From positions 31,298,214 through 31,362,213 of the forward strand of contig NC_080417.1 of NCBI RefSeq assembly GCF_029873635.1: DNA of 64,000 nt, given 5' to 3'. The notes under the pieces are model-generated. The model was given only the letters and a program-made list of their open reading frames with translations, searched no databases and was not told where the DNA came from. Shown piece by piece: positions 1-11,306 of the stretch (its first letter is position 1; every line of letters begins with the position of its first letter). The translations under genes were made by a program, and so were the position numbers. Source of the DNA: Malania oleifera. Taxonomy: Eukaryota; Streptophyta; Magnoliopsida; Santalales; Ximeniaceae.

Positions 1-212
1 ATTGCAAAAACTTCTCAAACATTTTCAAATATCTATTGTGCTTTTATCTTGAAAAACATTTAAACAAATATTTATTTGTGTGATAAAATATTTGTTGCAA
101 TATTCATCAACTCACATATCCTTTGCTGAATACAAAGATTGAATATCTTTTGCAAACCGAACATATATATTACTGGAGCATCATATGATTGAGAAAACCC
201 GCTCATTGAAAT

Positions 213-256
<44 letters not shown>

Positions 257-972
257 TGTCTTGCTAGCATCTTTGCATGAACTATTAGATTGAAAATATC
301 TTGTGATACAAAGATTGCTTGTTTGACACTCTCACGTAAGTATTACACTGATAGAAAATAGCTTTGAGAGTTAAACTATCTAGACCACACTGAGCTTACA
401 TATTGAATCATATTGTGGTGTTTGTTATTGCGCGTATTTGGGTACATATCTGCTTTACACGAAAGCACAATCACTGTACCATTTGATTGTAATACACATT
501 TGTTGTATTTCCAGGCACAGGCCTGAAGAAGGAGACTAGCCCCGGAATAGTCTCGGATTGGCTAAGACCCGATTCGGAAAGTTAGGTGCGCCATCCTGTT
601 AAGGCGTGTAGGTTGAGGTCAGCCCTGTGTTAATTTGACCTGGTTGTAAACGGTGCCGCTCCACCCTTAAGTGAGCCTTTAGTGGAATGCTCGAGCTTGC
701 GAGCTTGAGGCGGGGACGTAGGCATAGTTGGTCGAACCCCGATAACATATCGTGTGCCTTGTTCATATTTATGTGCTTTATATTTACTGCACATATATGT
801 TATGGTGTGAATGATGTGTTTGATTTAATTTTCACATCATTTTTATCCACGCATTTGGAAATTGCATAGACAGACCCTAGGTCGTGCATATATCGCCATT
901 GGATAAATTCACCTAGGAGAAAAAGTTTAAAATTTCCAATTCACCCCCACTCTTGGGAATACACCAATTCTA
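1..972 (+). mobile_element. Copia (SIRE-like) LTR, 3' part
   Basis: The segment ends in the string that closes many SIRE-type copia LTRs: a C-rich run, then 'cttgggaatacacc' near 936-965. The G/C-rich stretch at 510-740 with 'ggcggggacgtaggc' resembles the R/U5 part of the better preserved copia LTRs at 42,400-42,600 and 53,050-53,220, which carry 'aaggcgaggatgtag'-like strings. No coding region is present; the open frame at 687-869 lies inside this LTR and looks accidental. The LTR start lies outside the window, and the exact 3' end is uncertain by about 15 bases. Confidence 0.5.
211..256. repeat. (CA)n(TA)n microsatellite
   Basis: A run of CA dinucleotides passes directly into TA dinucleotides, inside the LTR fragment. 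It has the form of an ordinary compound microsatellite. Confidence 0.9.
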
Positions 973-2048
973 AAATCTTTAAATCATTGAAAGAATTAAT
1001 CCTAAGCTTCAAGTTAAATTCCATATTGTTATTTACTTTGAAGTATATTGTAGTGCTGAATTGTTGTACTAATAAGCTCTTTGTGTGAGCAATTCTTTGT
1101 ACACAAATATTTGATTTGTATCTTATAGATTGACGATTCCAAAGATTGTTTGGATCATTGGCTAAGTAAGGGGATATTGCTTAGAGAGGCGGGCTCTAGC
1201 CTAATTGAAGAAATGACCAAACGAGGGTACATCATTTGGAGAGGCAGGCTCTAACCTACTGAAGGAGTGTGTAAACGGTATTGTTCAGCCCAAAAAAAGA
1301 ACTGAATTTAGTAATCCTTTGGTGGTTTGCCAAAGGCGAGGACGTAGGCTGGGTATAAACCGAATCTGGTAAAAATCTCAGTCTCACTCTCTCTTTCCCG
1401 TACTCTTTACTTTTCAGCAAAGTATATAAATAGCGTGGATGCTTTATAAATCTTTGAATTCTAAGTGTTTGGTTGTTAAATAGACCGGAAGATAATTTTT
1501 TTTGATTTGATCAACATTGATTGCAAAAACCGAAAGGGACTACATTGGTTTATCATCCTTAACTTATTAAACTGAAAGTTTATTTAAAAGCTGAACATTA
1601 GGAAGAAGTGTGATTGTGAATGTTTTGTTGAAAATCATATTGAAGAAGCAAATCCATCCATATCAATAAGCATAAATTATCATTCACTATAAGGCTTGGT
1701 TCAAATTTGTACTCATAGGGCTTATATAAACAAACAACCATCTTAAGTTCTTATATTACCAAAGTGCTATATATTTTAAATCTTGGTTTGGTTGTTTACT
1801 TTCAAATTGTGGTTGATGGGTTTGGTTGAATGATTACTTGGATGATTGATTTGGTTACTTGGATGTTTACATAGTTGTATTGTTGATTGTATAAAAGAAA
1901 TTAAGTTCTTGTGTATTTGGTAAAACTACAAGAAAACAAGAATTCATTAAAAAGGACTTAAAAGAAGTTTAAGGATTATTGAAGGGAATTAAAAGAAACT
2001 TTTAAAATCCAATTCCTCCCCCCCCTTCTTGGGACTACACCTTGCTTT
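973..2048 (+). mobile_element. Copia LTR 3' part, related to the LTRs of the large central element
   Basis: From about 1,040 the sequence follows the R/U5 half of the LTRs at 42,300-43,038 and 52,930-53,678: 'ttgaagtatatt', a 'tgtactaat.agctct' block, 'aaggcgaggacgtaggc', 'aaaaatctcag', 'aatcccaattc' and a C-run followed by 'cttgggactacacc'. It ends with 'cttttca' at 2,048, as the central LTRs do. The U3 half is missing, perhaps because the preceding LTR fragment inserted into it. Confidence 0.55.
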
Positions 2049-3173
2049 TCATAGAGTTTATACAGTTTTTCAGAATAACATAACTTATCAGAATTTATGC
2101 ACAGAAATATGTACTATCAAATTTTACAGAATTATAAATTACAGTGTATATATAGACAAATAATTTATAGACAAATATTTTTTTCAGATATTTTATAGAC
2201 ATATGTTTTGCAGCATTTACAGAATTCCATGATTTCCAAAACCATAACACTCAGACATAACAGGTTATTCAGTTAGATATTACAAATTATTCAGTCAGAT
2301 ATTTCAATTAGATATTACAGTTATTTCAGTCAGATATTTTAGTATTTCATATCAGATTTATAGTGTTATGGTTATTTTGAAATCATGATGAAATAACAAG
2401 ATAATACATATTTACAGTATTAGATCCTAATGAATTAGTTCAATTATCAGCACAGCATGGAACCGTTGCAATATTAGATTAATTTTCCAGCTACCATGCC
2501 ACGGAATTTGTGATAGGGCCGGGCTAAGGAGGGATAAAGGTTAAATCATGATATACAATTTTCCAGGGTATTATCACAGTTACTTCTATGTTTATAGATT
2601 TACAAAATAGTAGCAGATATTCTGTAGTACTAGAATTATGAATAAATAGTACTTAGAGATGTCTGTGGTATTTTAAACTATATAAGATGTTTGACCAGCT
2701 AAATCTAATTTCAGTTATTTGTCAGTGTAATATGTTTGTAAACTCAGTTGCCACACACTAGTAATAGCATATCTCTTCTTACTGAGCGTTGTCTTATCCA
2801 AATGATTTAATATTTTTCAGGTGATCCAGTTAGGCAAGCGGATCAGACTCGCAGATAGAGAGGGTGAGTACACTACCCTATCTGTAGGGTATGTTTTAAT
2901 AGATGGTTGTATTTTTTGGGTAGTAACTAGGAGTTTTGGGATATATGATACTGGGATGATGTGTAACTATGTAATTATGTTTTGGGGAAAAAAACTGGAT
3001 TTTGGTATTGTAAATATGGATGTATGTTTTTATGTTTTCCACTGCTTAGGTATGTAATATGAGTAGAGTTTTTTCAGTGCTCACTTGAGGCCTGGGAGGT
3101 TATAGTAGAGAATTCAAGGGTATCAGAGTAAATAGGTAAAAAAAATGATATAATTTTTGGGTTGTTACTCAAT
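2049..3173 (+). mobile_element. Gypsy LTR fragment (R/U5 side)
   Basis: It shares ordered landmarks with the long gypsy LTRs further right: short repeats built on 'cagatattt.ag', a 'gcatggaaccgtt' block (2,456), 'ggttaaatcatgatatacaatt' with a mismatch pattern, the 'cttactgagcgttg' string at 2,779 and 'tttttcaggtgatccagttaggcaa' around 2,813. The U3 is absent. The fragment runs almost directly into integrase coding sequence at 3,174, so the element's interior between U5 and the integrase C-terminus has been deleted. The exact LTR end is not visible. Confidence 0.5.
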
Positions 3174-3428
3174 GTATCTATGTTGAGGAAGTACGTCTCA
3201 GATCCCTCACATGTGATTAGTTATGAAGCACTTGAGCTTAGAGATACTCTGTCATATGAATAAGTGCCAGTGCAGATTCTAGATCGAAAGGAACAGGAGT
3301 TATGCAATAAAAGGATCCCACTAGTGAAAGTGCTCTTGCGCAACCACACAGTAGAAGAGGCTTCATGGGAATTAGAGAATAAGATGCGTCAGAAATATCC
3401 ATACCTGTTTAGTGGAGCCCAAAGCTGA
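3174..3428 (+). pseudogene. Gypsy chromovirus integrase C-terminal tail (fragment)
   Basis: One frame reads VSMLRKYVSD, then ILDRKEQE, then NHTVEEASWELENKMRQKYP before a TGA at 3,426. This is the end of a Ty3/gypsy integrase followed by the chromodomain-like tail typical of Tekay/Del chromoviruses. The same stretch occurs in the element at 38,840-39,080. One in-frame TAA interrupts it near 3,261. It is followed by about 275 bp of 3' untranslated sequence, a polypurine tract at about 3,691-3,704 and the LTR at 3,705, as expected for the 3' end of an element whose interior is lost. Confidence 0.7.
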
Positions 3429-3704
3429 GCCAGTAAGAGTAAAAGTAAATGACAATGTATATTTATTGACTTGTATTGTGTAGGGTAGTTAGTATTTTTT
3501 ATTTTAGGCTATAAATGGTTTTAGGAGAGTTTTCTTTTTGTAATTGATTGTAATCTCCCAGGACCCTATTGTAACAACGGTATTCCTCCGCCATAAGTGA
3601 GGGTAATTAATAAAATTACAATAATTTTTTTTTCTTTCCTCAGAGATTGATACAGAAGATATATAGCAAATTTCGAAGACGAAATTTTTATAAGGAGGGA
3701 AGAA

Positions 3705-5647
3705 TGTAGACATCCGAAAAATATAAATGATAAGAAAAATAGAGAAAAGAAGGAATTTGGTGTAGACCAAATCGTCGACGATTTGGTGGGGGTGCAAAAA
3801 ACCGTCGACGGTTTTGTAATTACTGTAGCTTGGTTAAGGGTAAAACGGTGAAAAGGTTTGGTTAAAAACCCAAACCATCAACGGTTTCAGGAAAACCGTT
3901 GACGGTTTTGTCTGGAAATAGCCTCTATATAAGCATCCTGCAGCTTATTTTTTAAAAAAATAAAATAAAATCTCTCTCTCTCTTTCCTCTTTCCTAGGCT
4001 GCAACTTTCTCTCCTTTCTCTCTTTGATTTCTCTCTGATTTCAACCCAAATTGACGATCAGACACCACTACGCGGTCCTAAGAGCGACCCTTGGCCAGTT
4101 AATCAGAGCAAATTTTGAATTAGACATTCCAGACACCACTCCAAGACTGAGGTAAGGGAGATGAATTATTAGTTGTTTTACAGTTTAACTAGTTTTGGAA
4201 TGTGTGGGCCTAGGAAATGTGAATATGATTATTATTCTAAGGTTGAACTGAACGCCACAGGCGTCGGTCTAGGATACTTGTAGGTACGCTCTTAGTAAAC
4301 ATGTAAAGGGAATAAGTTATGCCAGTTAGTTTTAGAAATTTTTCTGGCTAAAGTATAGTATAAGATTATGAAATATCAGTATATGATTTTCTGGATATTA
4401 CAGGATATGAAATTATGGGCATGGAAATTTATGATTTTTTTTTCAGATGATATGCATATTCAGGGAATTAAGAAATTTGGGTTGCATAAAAAATTCTATA
4501 GATAATATATTATTTTCATATAGTAGAAAATATAATTTTCTCATACAGTAGTAAATTACAGTTTTCTCATACAAAATATAGTATTATAAGCATTACTAAA
4601 ATTGTGTGACATGAGAAATACTAGTTTTAGTACAGAAATTTGTTGCAAAATTTTATATAGCTTTTACAAAACCATGATATTAAAACTTTTACAGAACCCT
4701 GATATTACAGAACCATGATATTTCAGTTATTATAGAATCATGGTATTACAGTTATTACAGTATCATGGTATTACAGCTATTACAGAATCATGGTAAAACA
4801 GTAATATATAGAAATAGTATTATACAGTGTCAGAACCCTAATGGATCAGAACATAACACAGAGTACGGTACTGTAGCTAATGCAGTATAGATAGTGCAAC
4901 CACACATTTCAGATAAAGTGTGGTAATGGCTGTCGATTATGCCTCAGTGAAGAGTAGAGGAGCTCCCTGGCAGTCCGGACAAGGTTGAGTAGGCCAATCC
5001 TATTACAGATGAGTTATAGTTTGACTTAACTTGGTAGGCCAGCATGATTAAGTCCATTGCACGGGTCGCACAACCCGATCATGTGGGGTTAATTCATGAT
5101 TATCCATCTAGGAAAATTTTCATAGTAATATGCATTACGTAAATTTATAGAAACAAAAACTATGAATTACAATTAGAAGTATGTTTAAATAGAAAACGTG
5201 TATTCTAAATGGTATAGGTGTGAGTTATGATACGTATTTACATTTAACTGCTATCTTAGTTACAATTTAAATTAACAGTTATGGTATTTGTGTAAAACTC
5301 ATCTGCCACACACTGATGTTAACTTATTTCGTCTTACTGAGAGGTGTCTCACCCCAAGAATCTTAAACATTTCAGGTAATCCAAGTAGCCAAGCGGAGCA
5401 AGCTTCGAGATAGTAGAGTTGTAGCTTCAGGATTACAGGGTATGTGTTTTTGTGGGGGGACTAAGGTTATGTTTGTTTAATGTTGGGGATTTCTGATAGA
5501 TTTTTGGGAAGTATGTATATATATTTTGGAGACTCTAGCACTCTGGTATTGTATATAAAGTTTAGGTATGTTATGTTTTCCGCTGCATAGATAGAATGTG
5601 AATATGAATAGGAGTATCCCCGGTACTCCACCTGGGTCCGAGTTGAC

Positions 5648-5724
<77 letters not shown>

Positions 5725-5725
5725 C
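3705..5725 (+). mobile_element. Gypsy LTR (3' LTR of the fragment above), end truncated
   Basis: It begins TGTAGAC right after a purine tract (aaggagggaagaa), the normal PPT/LTR junction. Dyads of the type AACCGTCGACGGTTTT lie at 3,770-3,915, a TATA box (ctatataag) near 3,925, and a CT-rich leader after it. A 'gag|gtaagg' block is at 4,149 and 'atttcag|gtaatcc' at 5,374. Imperfect repeats of 'tcatggtattacag' occupy 4,670-4,795. The usual LTR end (ggtcgttaca in relatives) is missing: the sequence runs into a TTA array instead. Length, about 2 kb, matches the other gypsy LTRs here. Confidence 0.7.
5648..5724. repeat. (TTA)n microsatellite
   Basis: About 25 perfect trinucleotide units lie exactly where the preceding LTR loses similarity to its relatives and just before the truncated copia LTR. 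Poly-leucine and poly-isoleucine frames across it are artefacts. Confidence 0.95.
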
Positions 5726-5744
5726 CTCGTATAAGAGATATAGA

Positions 5745-5953
5745 AAAAAAATGGTAGAAATTTTGGTTCCTTACATGATCCGTCGACAGTTTTCCTAAAA
5801 CCATCGATGGTTTCAGATACCGAGAGCAAACTTTCTAAAAACTTGGCCAAACCGTCGACGATTTTCTTGAAGCTATTGACGGTTTTCCTATGCTTTGATG
5901 GACCTTGATTTCTTTCATGTTTTCCCTTAGTATCTGAGACGTAATTCACAACA
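5745..5953 (-). mobile_element. Truncated 3' LTR of element G
   Basis: It matches the outer half of the LTR at 10,470-10,631: the same GTCGAC dyads, the 'cagataccgagagcaaac' string (cagacaccgaaagcaaac in the other copy), 'ttttcccttagtat.tgagac' and the terminal 'ttcacaaca'. The half that should lie further left is missing and is replaced by the TTA array and the gypsy LTR. Confidence 0.65.
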
Positions 5954-7776
5954 AACTCCACCTTGGCGAACATACGCTCCTTGGGAGAAACCAAAAACAT
6001 GAACTCGCTGCTCCACCTTGAACTTAGGACATTAGGTTGGGACTGTCTCCCTTCTAGCACTTGGAGATAAATACAAAGTCCAAGTAACATCGTTTGAACT
6101 TACAGATGGTAGCTTTTGCTTCTACCATCAACCATGATAAAGTTGTAGATGCAACACCCGAAGAATTCACCCTAGGATTCCAAAAAGGCCTTCCCACAAC
6201 AGTAAATACAAAAGATGCTACTAGCCTTTTATCACCAAAGCCCCCTACATAGTCTTCAACAAAACTAACAACTAACGGTCCATTATGTTGCCTGCTGAAA
6301 CACCCCATTATACAATCATAGTGGACCTTTGACATATCTCGAACATCACAACCCATCCTTGGGTACTGAGTGGTATACATTCAATATTGATTCTCCACAA
6401 AACCCCCCTGAGACAAAAAACAAAGTTTCCCTGCAGCTTCGTCCATAAAGCCACCTTGAGATAACAACAATATCCCTATAGCCTTGTCCCCAAAACCACC
6501 CTAAGATAACACTAATTTCCCTATAGTTTTTTCCATGAGAATCAGCAAACCAAGACCCATCTTGGTTGTACTCAACAAATTCACGTTAAAACCTTTCAAT
6601 AGAGTTCCCAATTAATTAGCTTCAGTCAAAGCCTTTCCAACCAATAACATGTTTTTCACACACATAACATATACATCACTCCACAGCATCCTATCACCCT
6701 CTTCCAAGCTGGAAGACTCACCAACTCACACACCTGAGTAGTAGTCTGATAGTACACATGAGCCCTTTGTGATCATGCTGGTCTCCTGAGCTGAAACTCC
6801 CTGCAATATGAACTATGTCATCTTTGCCCTGATTCTGTTGTTCCACCTGCATCGCATGCACATTCATATCATGATAATATTGACCCCAGATAGAACTTCT
6901 CACATTTCTACCCTGACTCCCTAACTCCAGCTAAATAACATGATTGCTTCTACTATAGTTTCATGACATTTGTTTCTCTTCCTTTACCTAAGTACGCTAC
7001 CCCATGAGTTTATCACCAAAAGCCACATCCTTGATCACCCCTTTGTTTGCCATAAGATCACCTAGTTTGCACCCACTTTTCTTATACCCTAAAAAAGTAT
7101 ACTGTCTAGACATAACACCAAGCCTAGATCCTCCATCACTAGAATAGTACACTAGTGGACATCCACTCATATTGAGTAATCTACCGCAAAACTTGCCCAT
7201 AATTTACATGCAACTTTCCCATCTAGCGATACCTTTGGCGATCGGTCAGACGAGAAATGCGCCATGCTTATTGACTTCACCAAGAAGTACCCTACAAGCC
7301 TTGCATATAACCTACCCTGCTCACAAAACTTCTTGAACGAAACCAGTGTACTCAGCCCCAATGTTTGACTTGAGAATCTCTCTACCGGTCTAGTTCTCCA
7401 CCTCAACCATCGCATGAAGTACACCAAGACCCTTCATAATAAATCCATGAAATACATATGTCTATCCCCTAATGTTATCATCATTGGTTCCTAAACATCT
7501 GAATACATGTAGTCACTCATATGCTTTAACCACATATGCCATAGAATATATGACTCAGATTCAACAGTTGCAGCTCCACCTACAACCATAACACCCTGCA
7601 GTGCATAGATATTTTTCACTACTTTTTCTCATTTCATCACTATCGAGTCGCCTTCACACACCTTCATTTCTCCACTTTTAGACTTATAACAACAACTATT
7701 ACAGTCTAAAATACTCAATGAAATAACATTCTTCCTTATATCCGGTTCATGCTTTATATCGTATATGATTTTTACA
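5954..7776 (-). pseudogene. Copia pol remnant of element G: pre-integrase, integrase, RT and RNase H pieces
   Basis: Reading the minus strand from 7,775 downward, the frame shows IRKNVISLSILD and LWHMWLKHMSD (pre-integrase core, LWHxRLGHMS in intact copies). Next come SPKVSLDGKVACKLW and FLGYKKSGCKLGD (end of integrase), a short RT-linked region at 6,718-6,903, and SFVFTVVGRPFWN with LSWLMVEAKATI at 6,130-6,260 (RNase H region, normally TGYVFT...LSTTEAEY). The catalytic RT core with YVDD was not found. Many stops and frame changes are present. Assignment rests on domain order and short motifs only. Confidence 0.6.
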
Positions 7777-7780
7777 ACAC

Positions 7781-9601
7781 TGAGAATCCAGGTATACTCC
7801 CAAGAAGGAGGGGTGAATTGGGATTTTAAAATTTATTTGCTTGCTTTGTATTACAAGTTCCTTAATTGAGTTTTATTTTCAGCAAAACTTTAGATATTTA
7901 ATCAACCTTCAATCAATTACTTAAATAATATACTATCGAATAATCAACCAAGTTTAGTCAATATTCAAATCAAATTAAATTCTTTGATATTAAAACCCAG
8001 ATGGTAAATTCAAAGTATCAATCTAAGATTGTTATAAACAAATTTCAGAAATTTTTGAATTAAAACTCATATTTAATGAAATATAATTTTCAAAGATTTG
8101 ATTTTGTAGCAATTCAAAATACCTTTCAACTATTGATATTCAAATCAGAATTTTATCTGTCAACCAATATGATAGTAAGTTGATTTCAAATATGGATCAA
8201 AAACCAAGATTCCATCAATCCCAAAAATTTATCAAGATGAATGAATCATACACGCATATAATATTCTTGTAGAAAATTAAAGAGAATAGGGAGAAGAGCT
8301 AAGAACTGGATTTTTTACAAGGTTCAGCCAACAACCTATGTCCTTGTCCCAAGCAACCGCTGTGAGGATTTTCCTTTCCAACTTTTTAACAGACTAAGTT
8401 ACAACCTCTCTCCTTCTCAAGTGGAGATCTCTCTCTCTAACAAGAATACCCCTTCTTGTTAGGCAATGATCCAATACCCCTGAATCGTCAAAAAAATAAT
8501 ACGAAGAAACAAACTTTGTGTTAAACAATAAACACTCTCAGTTAGAGCAAATTTGTACAAGTTAAAAAACAACATACTGCAGAAAAATAACAATATGAAA
8601 ATTGAACTCAAGTAGATATTACTGTAGTTCTATCTTAGATTGAAAATCTCAATGAAAGAACAAGAACCGTGAGCTTTTATTCAGCAAGAACTTTCAGCAA
8701 AAGTATTTAGTAAAATAACTTTGAATGTATGAGAATTTGATTGATTGCTAATTGTTGGTGTATTTAATTTCGTGGGTTTAACATGTATTTATAGATAAAA
8801 AAAAAAAGTAAATTTTCGTATTCCCCAAGTTACTTGTAGTGTTTCCTAAGTTTTCTCAAAGATTGGGGACCAAGCAATCAAATTTGAAAACTTTTCCTCG
8901 CTGTTTTAAATTTGAAATTACGTTCATCGGTCGACTAAGATATCGAAGTTAGTCTCCTGTGCCTTTTGATTCAACATATTATTCAAACACAGAATGGGAT
9001 CAGTCGCCTGAGCCTACAAGGTCAGTCGCCTGTTTCTATTCTGTCTATTCGGATTTTAATAGCGTAAAAATGTCAGTCACCTGATTTTCTTCTGTGTGTT
9101 CAATTTATTTAGCATAAATATGTCAGTCGCCTGATGGTAGCACATCAGTCGCTTGTCCTTGGAAAACATATGCTTTCAAAAACTTTGTTTCCAAAAACTC
9201 TTTAGCTTTTATACTTGGCATATTGAATTGAGACTTTTGAAAATATTTTTCGGGATTTTTTTAAAAACACGTATCTAAGTCAATATTAATTCCTAAAAGC
9301 TTCAAACATTTATATTGAAATTTGCAAAGTACTTACATGAGACTTCTTAATAACTATGACTTTTCTAATCACTAAGTCTTCATGCATTGCTTCCATTCTT
9401 CATGTTTATCTTGATTTCAAGCTTCAATAGTCTTTAGATTTATAAGATCTTCTATCTTTAAGTTTGATCTTTCAAAAGACTTGTCAAGCACTTGATCTTG
9501 ATCTAAAACACTAGAGTCCTAAATCTTCACTTAACCAAATATGTTAAGTTCCTTTGATTTGTTATCATCAAAACAAGATTCTAAGCCTTGTGAGGCCAAC
9601 A
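7781..9601 (-). mobile_element. Solo copia LTR (SIRE-like) inserted in element G
   Basis: On the minus strand it starts TGTTGGCCTCACAAGGCTTAG and ends '...gggagtatacctggattctca', closely paralleling the central element's LTR (TGTTGCCCTAACAAGGCTTA...). It is flanked by a perfect 5-bp duplication, aacac, at 7,776-7,780 and 9,602-9,606. The interrupted pol frame reads through if the LTR and one repeat copy are ignored. The U3 contains repeated CAGTCGCCTGA / GGTCGACT motifs at 8,930-9,165. No internal domain is present, so this is a recombination-derived solo LTR of 1,821 bp. Confidence 0.85.
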
Positions 9602-9606
9602 AACAC

Positions 9607-10060
9607 CATCATATATTGTGATTTTGACATTTCCAATAACAAACATTTTGCATGAAATATCATTTTCCATCACAATACAACCAGCATAAACTGACCTGTA
9701 GGTGTCAAACTATTTTTTAGGACAAAAGTATCCGGTATCAAAGATCTCAGAAATACCCGTGAGGCACTCCAAACCCGATAAAACACGTAGCATATCTTTA
9801 TCATTACATTCTGAATCTTTCACCACTACACTTGTAGATTTTGACGAAACCTTAGGCATAAATCGACATTCCCATTTTCGTCAAACTAATGTCAGAGTAT
9901 TCTCATCTATGACGTGACACAACACGTCATTAGCCAAACAAAGACAAATGATTGCTTCCAATTCATTCCAAGTCACTGCATCCATGCTATCCGGTTGAAT
10001 TTTGTATAAACCTTTCACCAATCCTTGTTGCACCAAGAGATCCTTTAATTCAGAGGCCAT
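9607..10060 (-). pseudogene. Copia gag start fused to protease (element G)
   Basis: The minus-strand ATG at 10,060-10,058 lies just after the PBS. It opens MASELKDLLVQQGLVKG and continues to CLANDVLCHVIDEN, the N-terminal part of a copia gag. After about 55 codons the frame passes, without the rest of gag or a zinc knuckle, into protease sequence: DSECNDKDML, then EIFDTGYFC where DSGCS is usual (the catalytic D is kept, S is changed to T), then FDTYRSV and GNVKITIYDGV. Two stops interrupt it. An internal deletion has joined the two domains in one frame. Confidence 0.65.
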
Positions 10061-10065
10061 AGAAC

Positions 10066-10080
10066 ACGCTCTAATACCAA
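10066..10080 (-). other. Primer-binding site of element G
   Basis: Minus-strand TTGGTATTAGAGCG follows immediately after the LTR end (TTCACAACA). It is one base away from the usual initiator tRNA-Met complement TGGTATCAGAGC. Confidence 0.7.
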
Positions 10081-10081
10081 T

Positions 10082-10631
10082 TGTTGTGAAAAATGACGCT
10101 TCTTATAACAATACACAGCAAAATAACAATATCGTTGTAAAGAATCAAACATGCACTTGCAACAATTTAAATGGTGATAAACAGAATATATCCACAACCA
10201 TAGCAGTATAAAGCAAAAAATAATAAAGGCAACGACACCAAAAATTACATGGTTCGGCAAAGCCTACATCCATCGGAGCAATCGGTAAGAGATTTCACTA
10301 TGAAGATCAAAGATTACACACTATAATGATCTTCTCTCCTTTTCTCACTCTATTTCTTAATATGCAACGCAATATATGTATATATAAGCCCCCTCAGAAG
10401 TTCCCCCCCGAAACCCAACCAAAATAATGTCCAAACAATTTAAAATTTAAAATTCAAAATTTGCGCAGTATGTACTGAGTCAAACCGTCGACAGTTTCAG
10501 ACACCGAAAGCAAACAATCTGAAAACTCAATCAAACCATCGACGGTTTTCTGAAACCGTCGACGGTTTCCCTCAACTCTCCTGCCCCTCGATTTCTCTTT
10601 TCCCTTAGTATGTAAGACATAATTCACAACA
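10082..10631 (-). mobile_element. 5' LTR of element G
   Basis: It runs from the PBS side (plus-strand tgttgtgaaaaatg) to ttcacaaca at 10,631, 550 bp. Two to three AACCGTCGACGGTTT-type dyads lie at 10,483-10,570. A second copy of the outer edge, plus about 40 bp of flank, follows to 10,803. Confidence 0.7.
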
Positions 10632-10803
10632 CAAGCTATTACAATGCTTTCAAAGTTAAAAATACAAAAAAGTACTGAAACCGTCGACAGTTTTCCTCTA
10701 CTCTTCTGCCCCTTGATTTCTTTCATGTTTTCCCTTAGTATGTGAGACATAATTCACAACACAAGCTATTACAATGCTTTCAAAGTTAAAAATACAAAAA
10801 AAA
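10549..10803. repeat. Tandem duplication of LTR edge plus flank
   Basis: Two copies of a unit of about 128 bp lie side by side. Each contains 'tgaaaccgtcgac.gttt', 'ctgccc', 'cccttagtatgt.agacat', 'aattcacaaca' and the flanking 'caagctattacaatgcttt' with 'caaagttaaaaatac'. Because non-LTR flank is included in both copies, the duplication happened after the element inserted. Confidence 0.75.
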
Positions 10804-10853
10804 GTATTTCTTTATTAGCCATAAGTATAGTGTTTGAGATCAATATAATTTAG

Positions 10854-10905
10854 CATTTTTTTTGTTTTTTTAACCAAAGGAGGGCGGCACCTCCATTTAT
10901 TTATT
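10854..10905 (-). mobile_element. Extremely 5'-truncated LINE-type (or SINE) tail
   Basis: The insert is flanked by a perfect 16-bp direct repeat, gatcaatataatttag, at 10,838-10,853 and 10,906-10,921. On the minus strand the 52-bp insert reads ggaggtgccgccctcc (a potential hairpin) followed by an A-rich tail. A long variable target duplication plus poly(A) is the signature of LINE-machinery insertion. Confidence 0.6.
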
Positions 10906-10921
10906 GATCAATATAATTTAG

Positions 10922-11269
10922 TATAATATCAATAAACTATTTGGATTCAAACTAAATAATATCATGTCTACGCAAATACCAAATACAATGAAACACCTAT
11001 GATGCGTACAACCCACACATTTATGTGAATTTAGTAAAATTCAATAGCTATTATATTTGTCTCAGTCGCATAAATTAAAACTTAAAAAATGAACTCTAAT
11101 TTTTAATATAGAATTAAAATAATTTATCAAATTATTCTATATAAATTTTTTAAAACCAACGACAAATGGTAGACAATTGTACAAGTTGAATTATCGCCCT
11201 TCCTTTTTCAAAATCCTGTTGTTTTGCTCTTGAGATTTGAAAAAAGAAGATGGAGCTTTATTGTTGATG

Positions 11270-11306
<37 letters not shown>

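Larger units (their letters stand above)
5745..10761 (-). mobile_element. Decayed Tork-like copia element (element G)
   Basis: The order on the minus strand is 5' LTR (10,082-10,631, or to 10,761 with a duplication), PBS, gag start fused to protease, pre-integrase, integrase scraps, RT scraps, RNase H, and a truncated 3' LTR (5,745-5,953). LTR ends are inverted (TGTTGTGAA...TTCACAACA). A solo LTR of another copia family is inserted at 7,781-9,601 with a perfect 5-bp duplication. The pol domains are in the right order but much is deleted or scrambled, so this is an old non-autonomous relic. Confidence 0.7.

Noticed and set aside
5467..6090. 207-codon minus-strand frame with poly-isoleucine, and the poly-leucine frame on the plus strand
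   Set aside because: The length comes from reading through the TTA microsatellite and the copia LTR; no protein family or codon signal.
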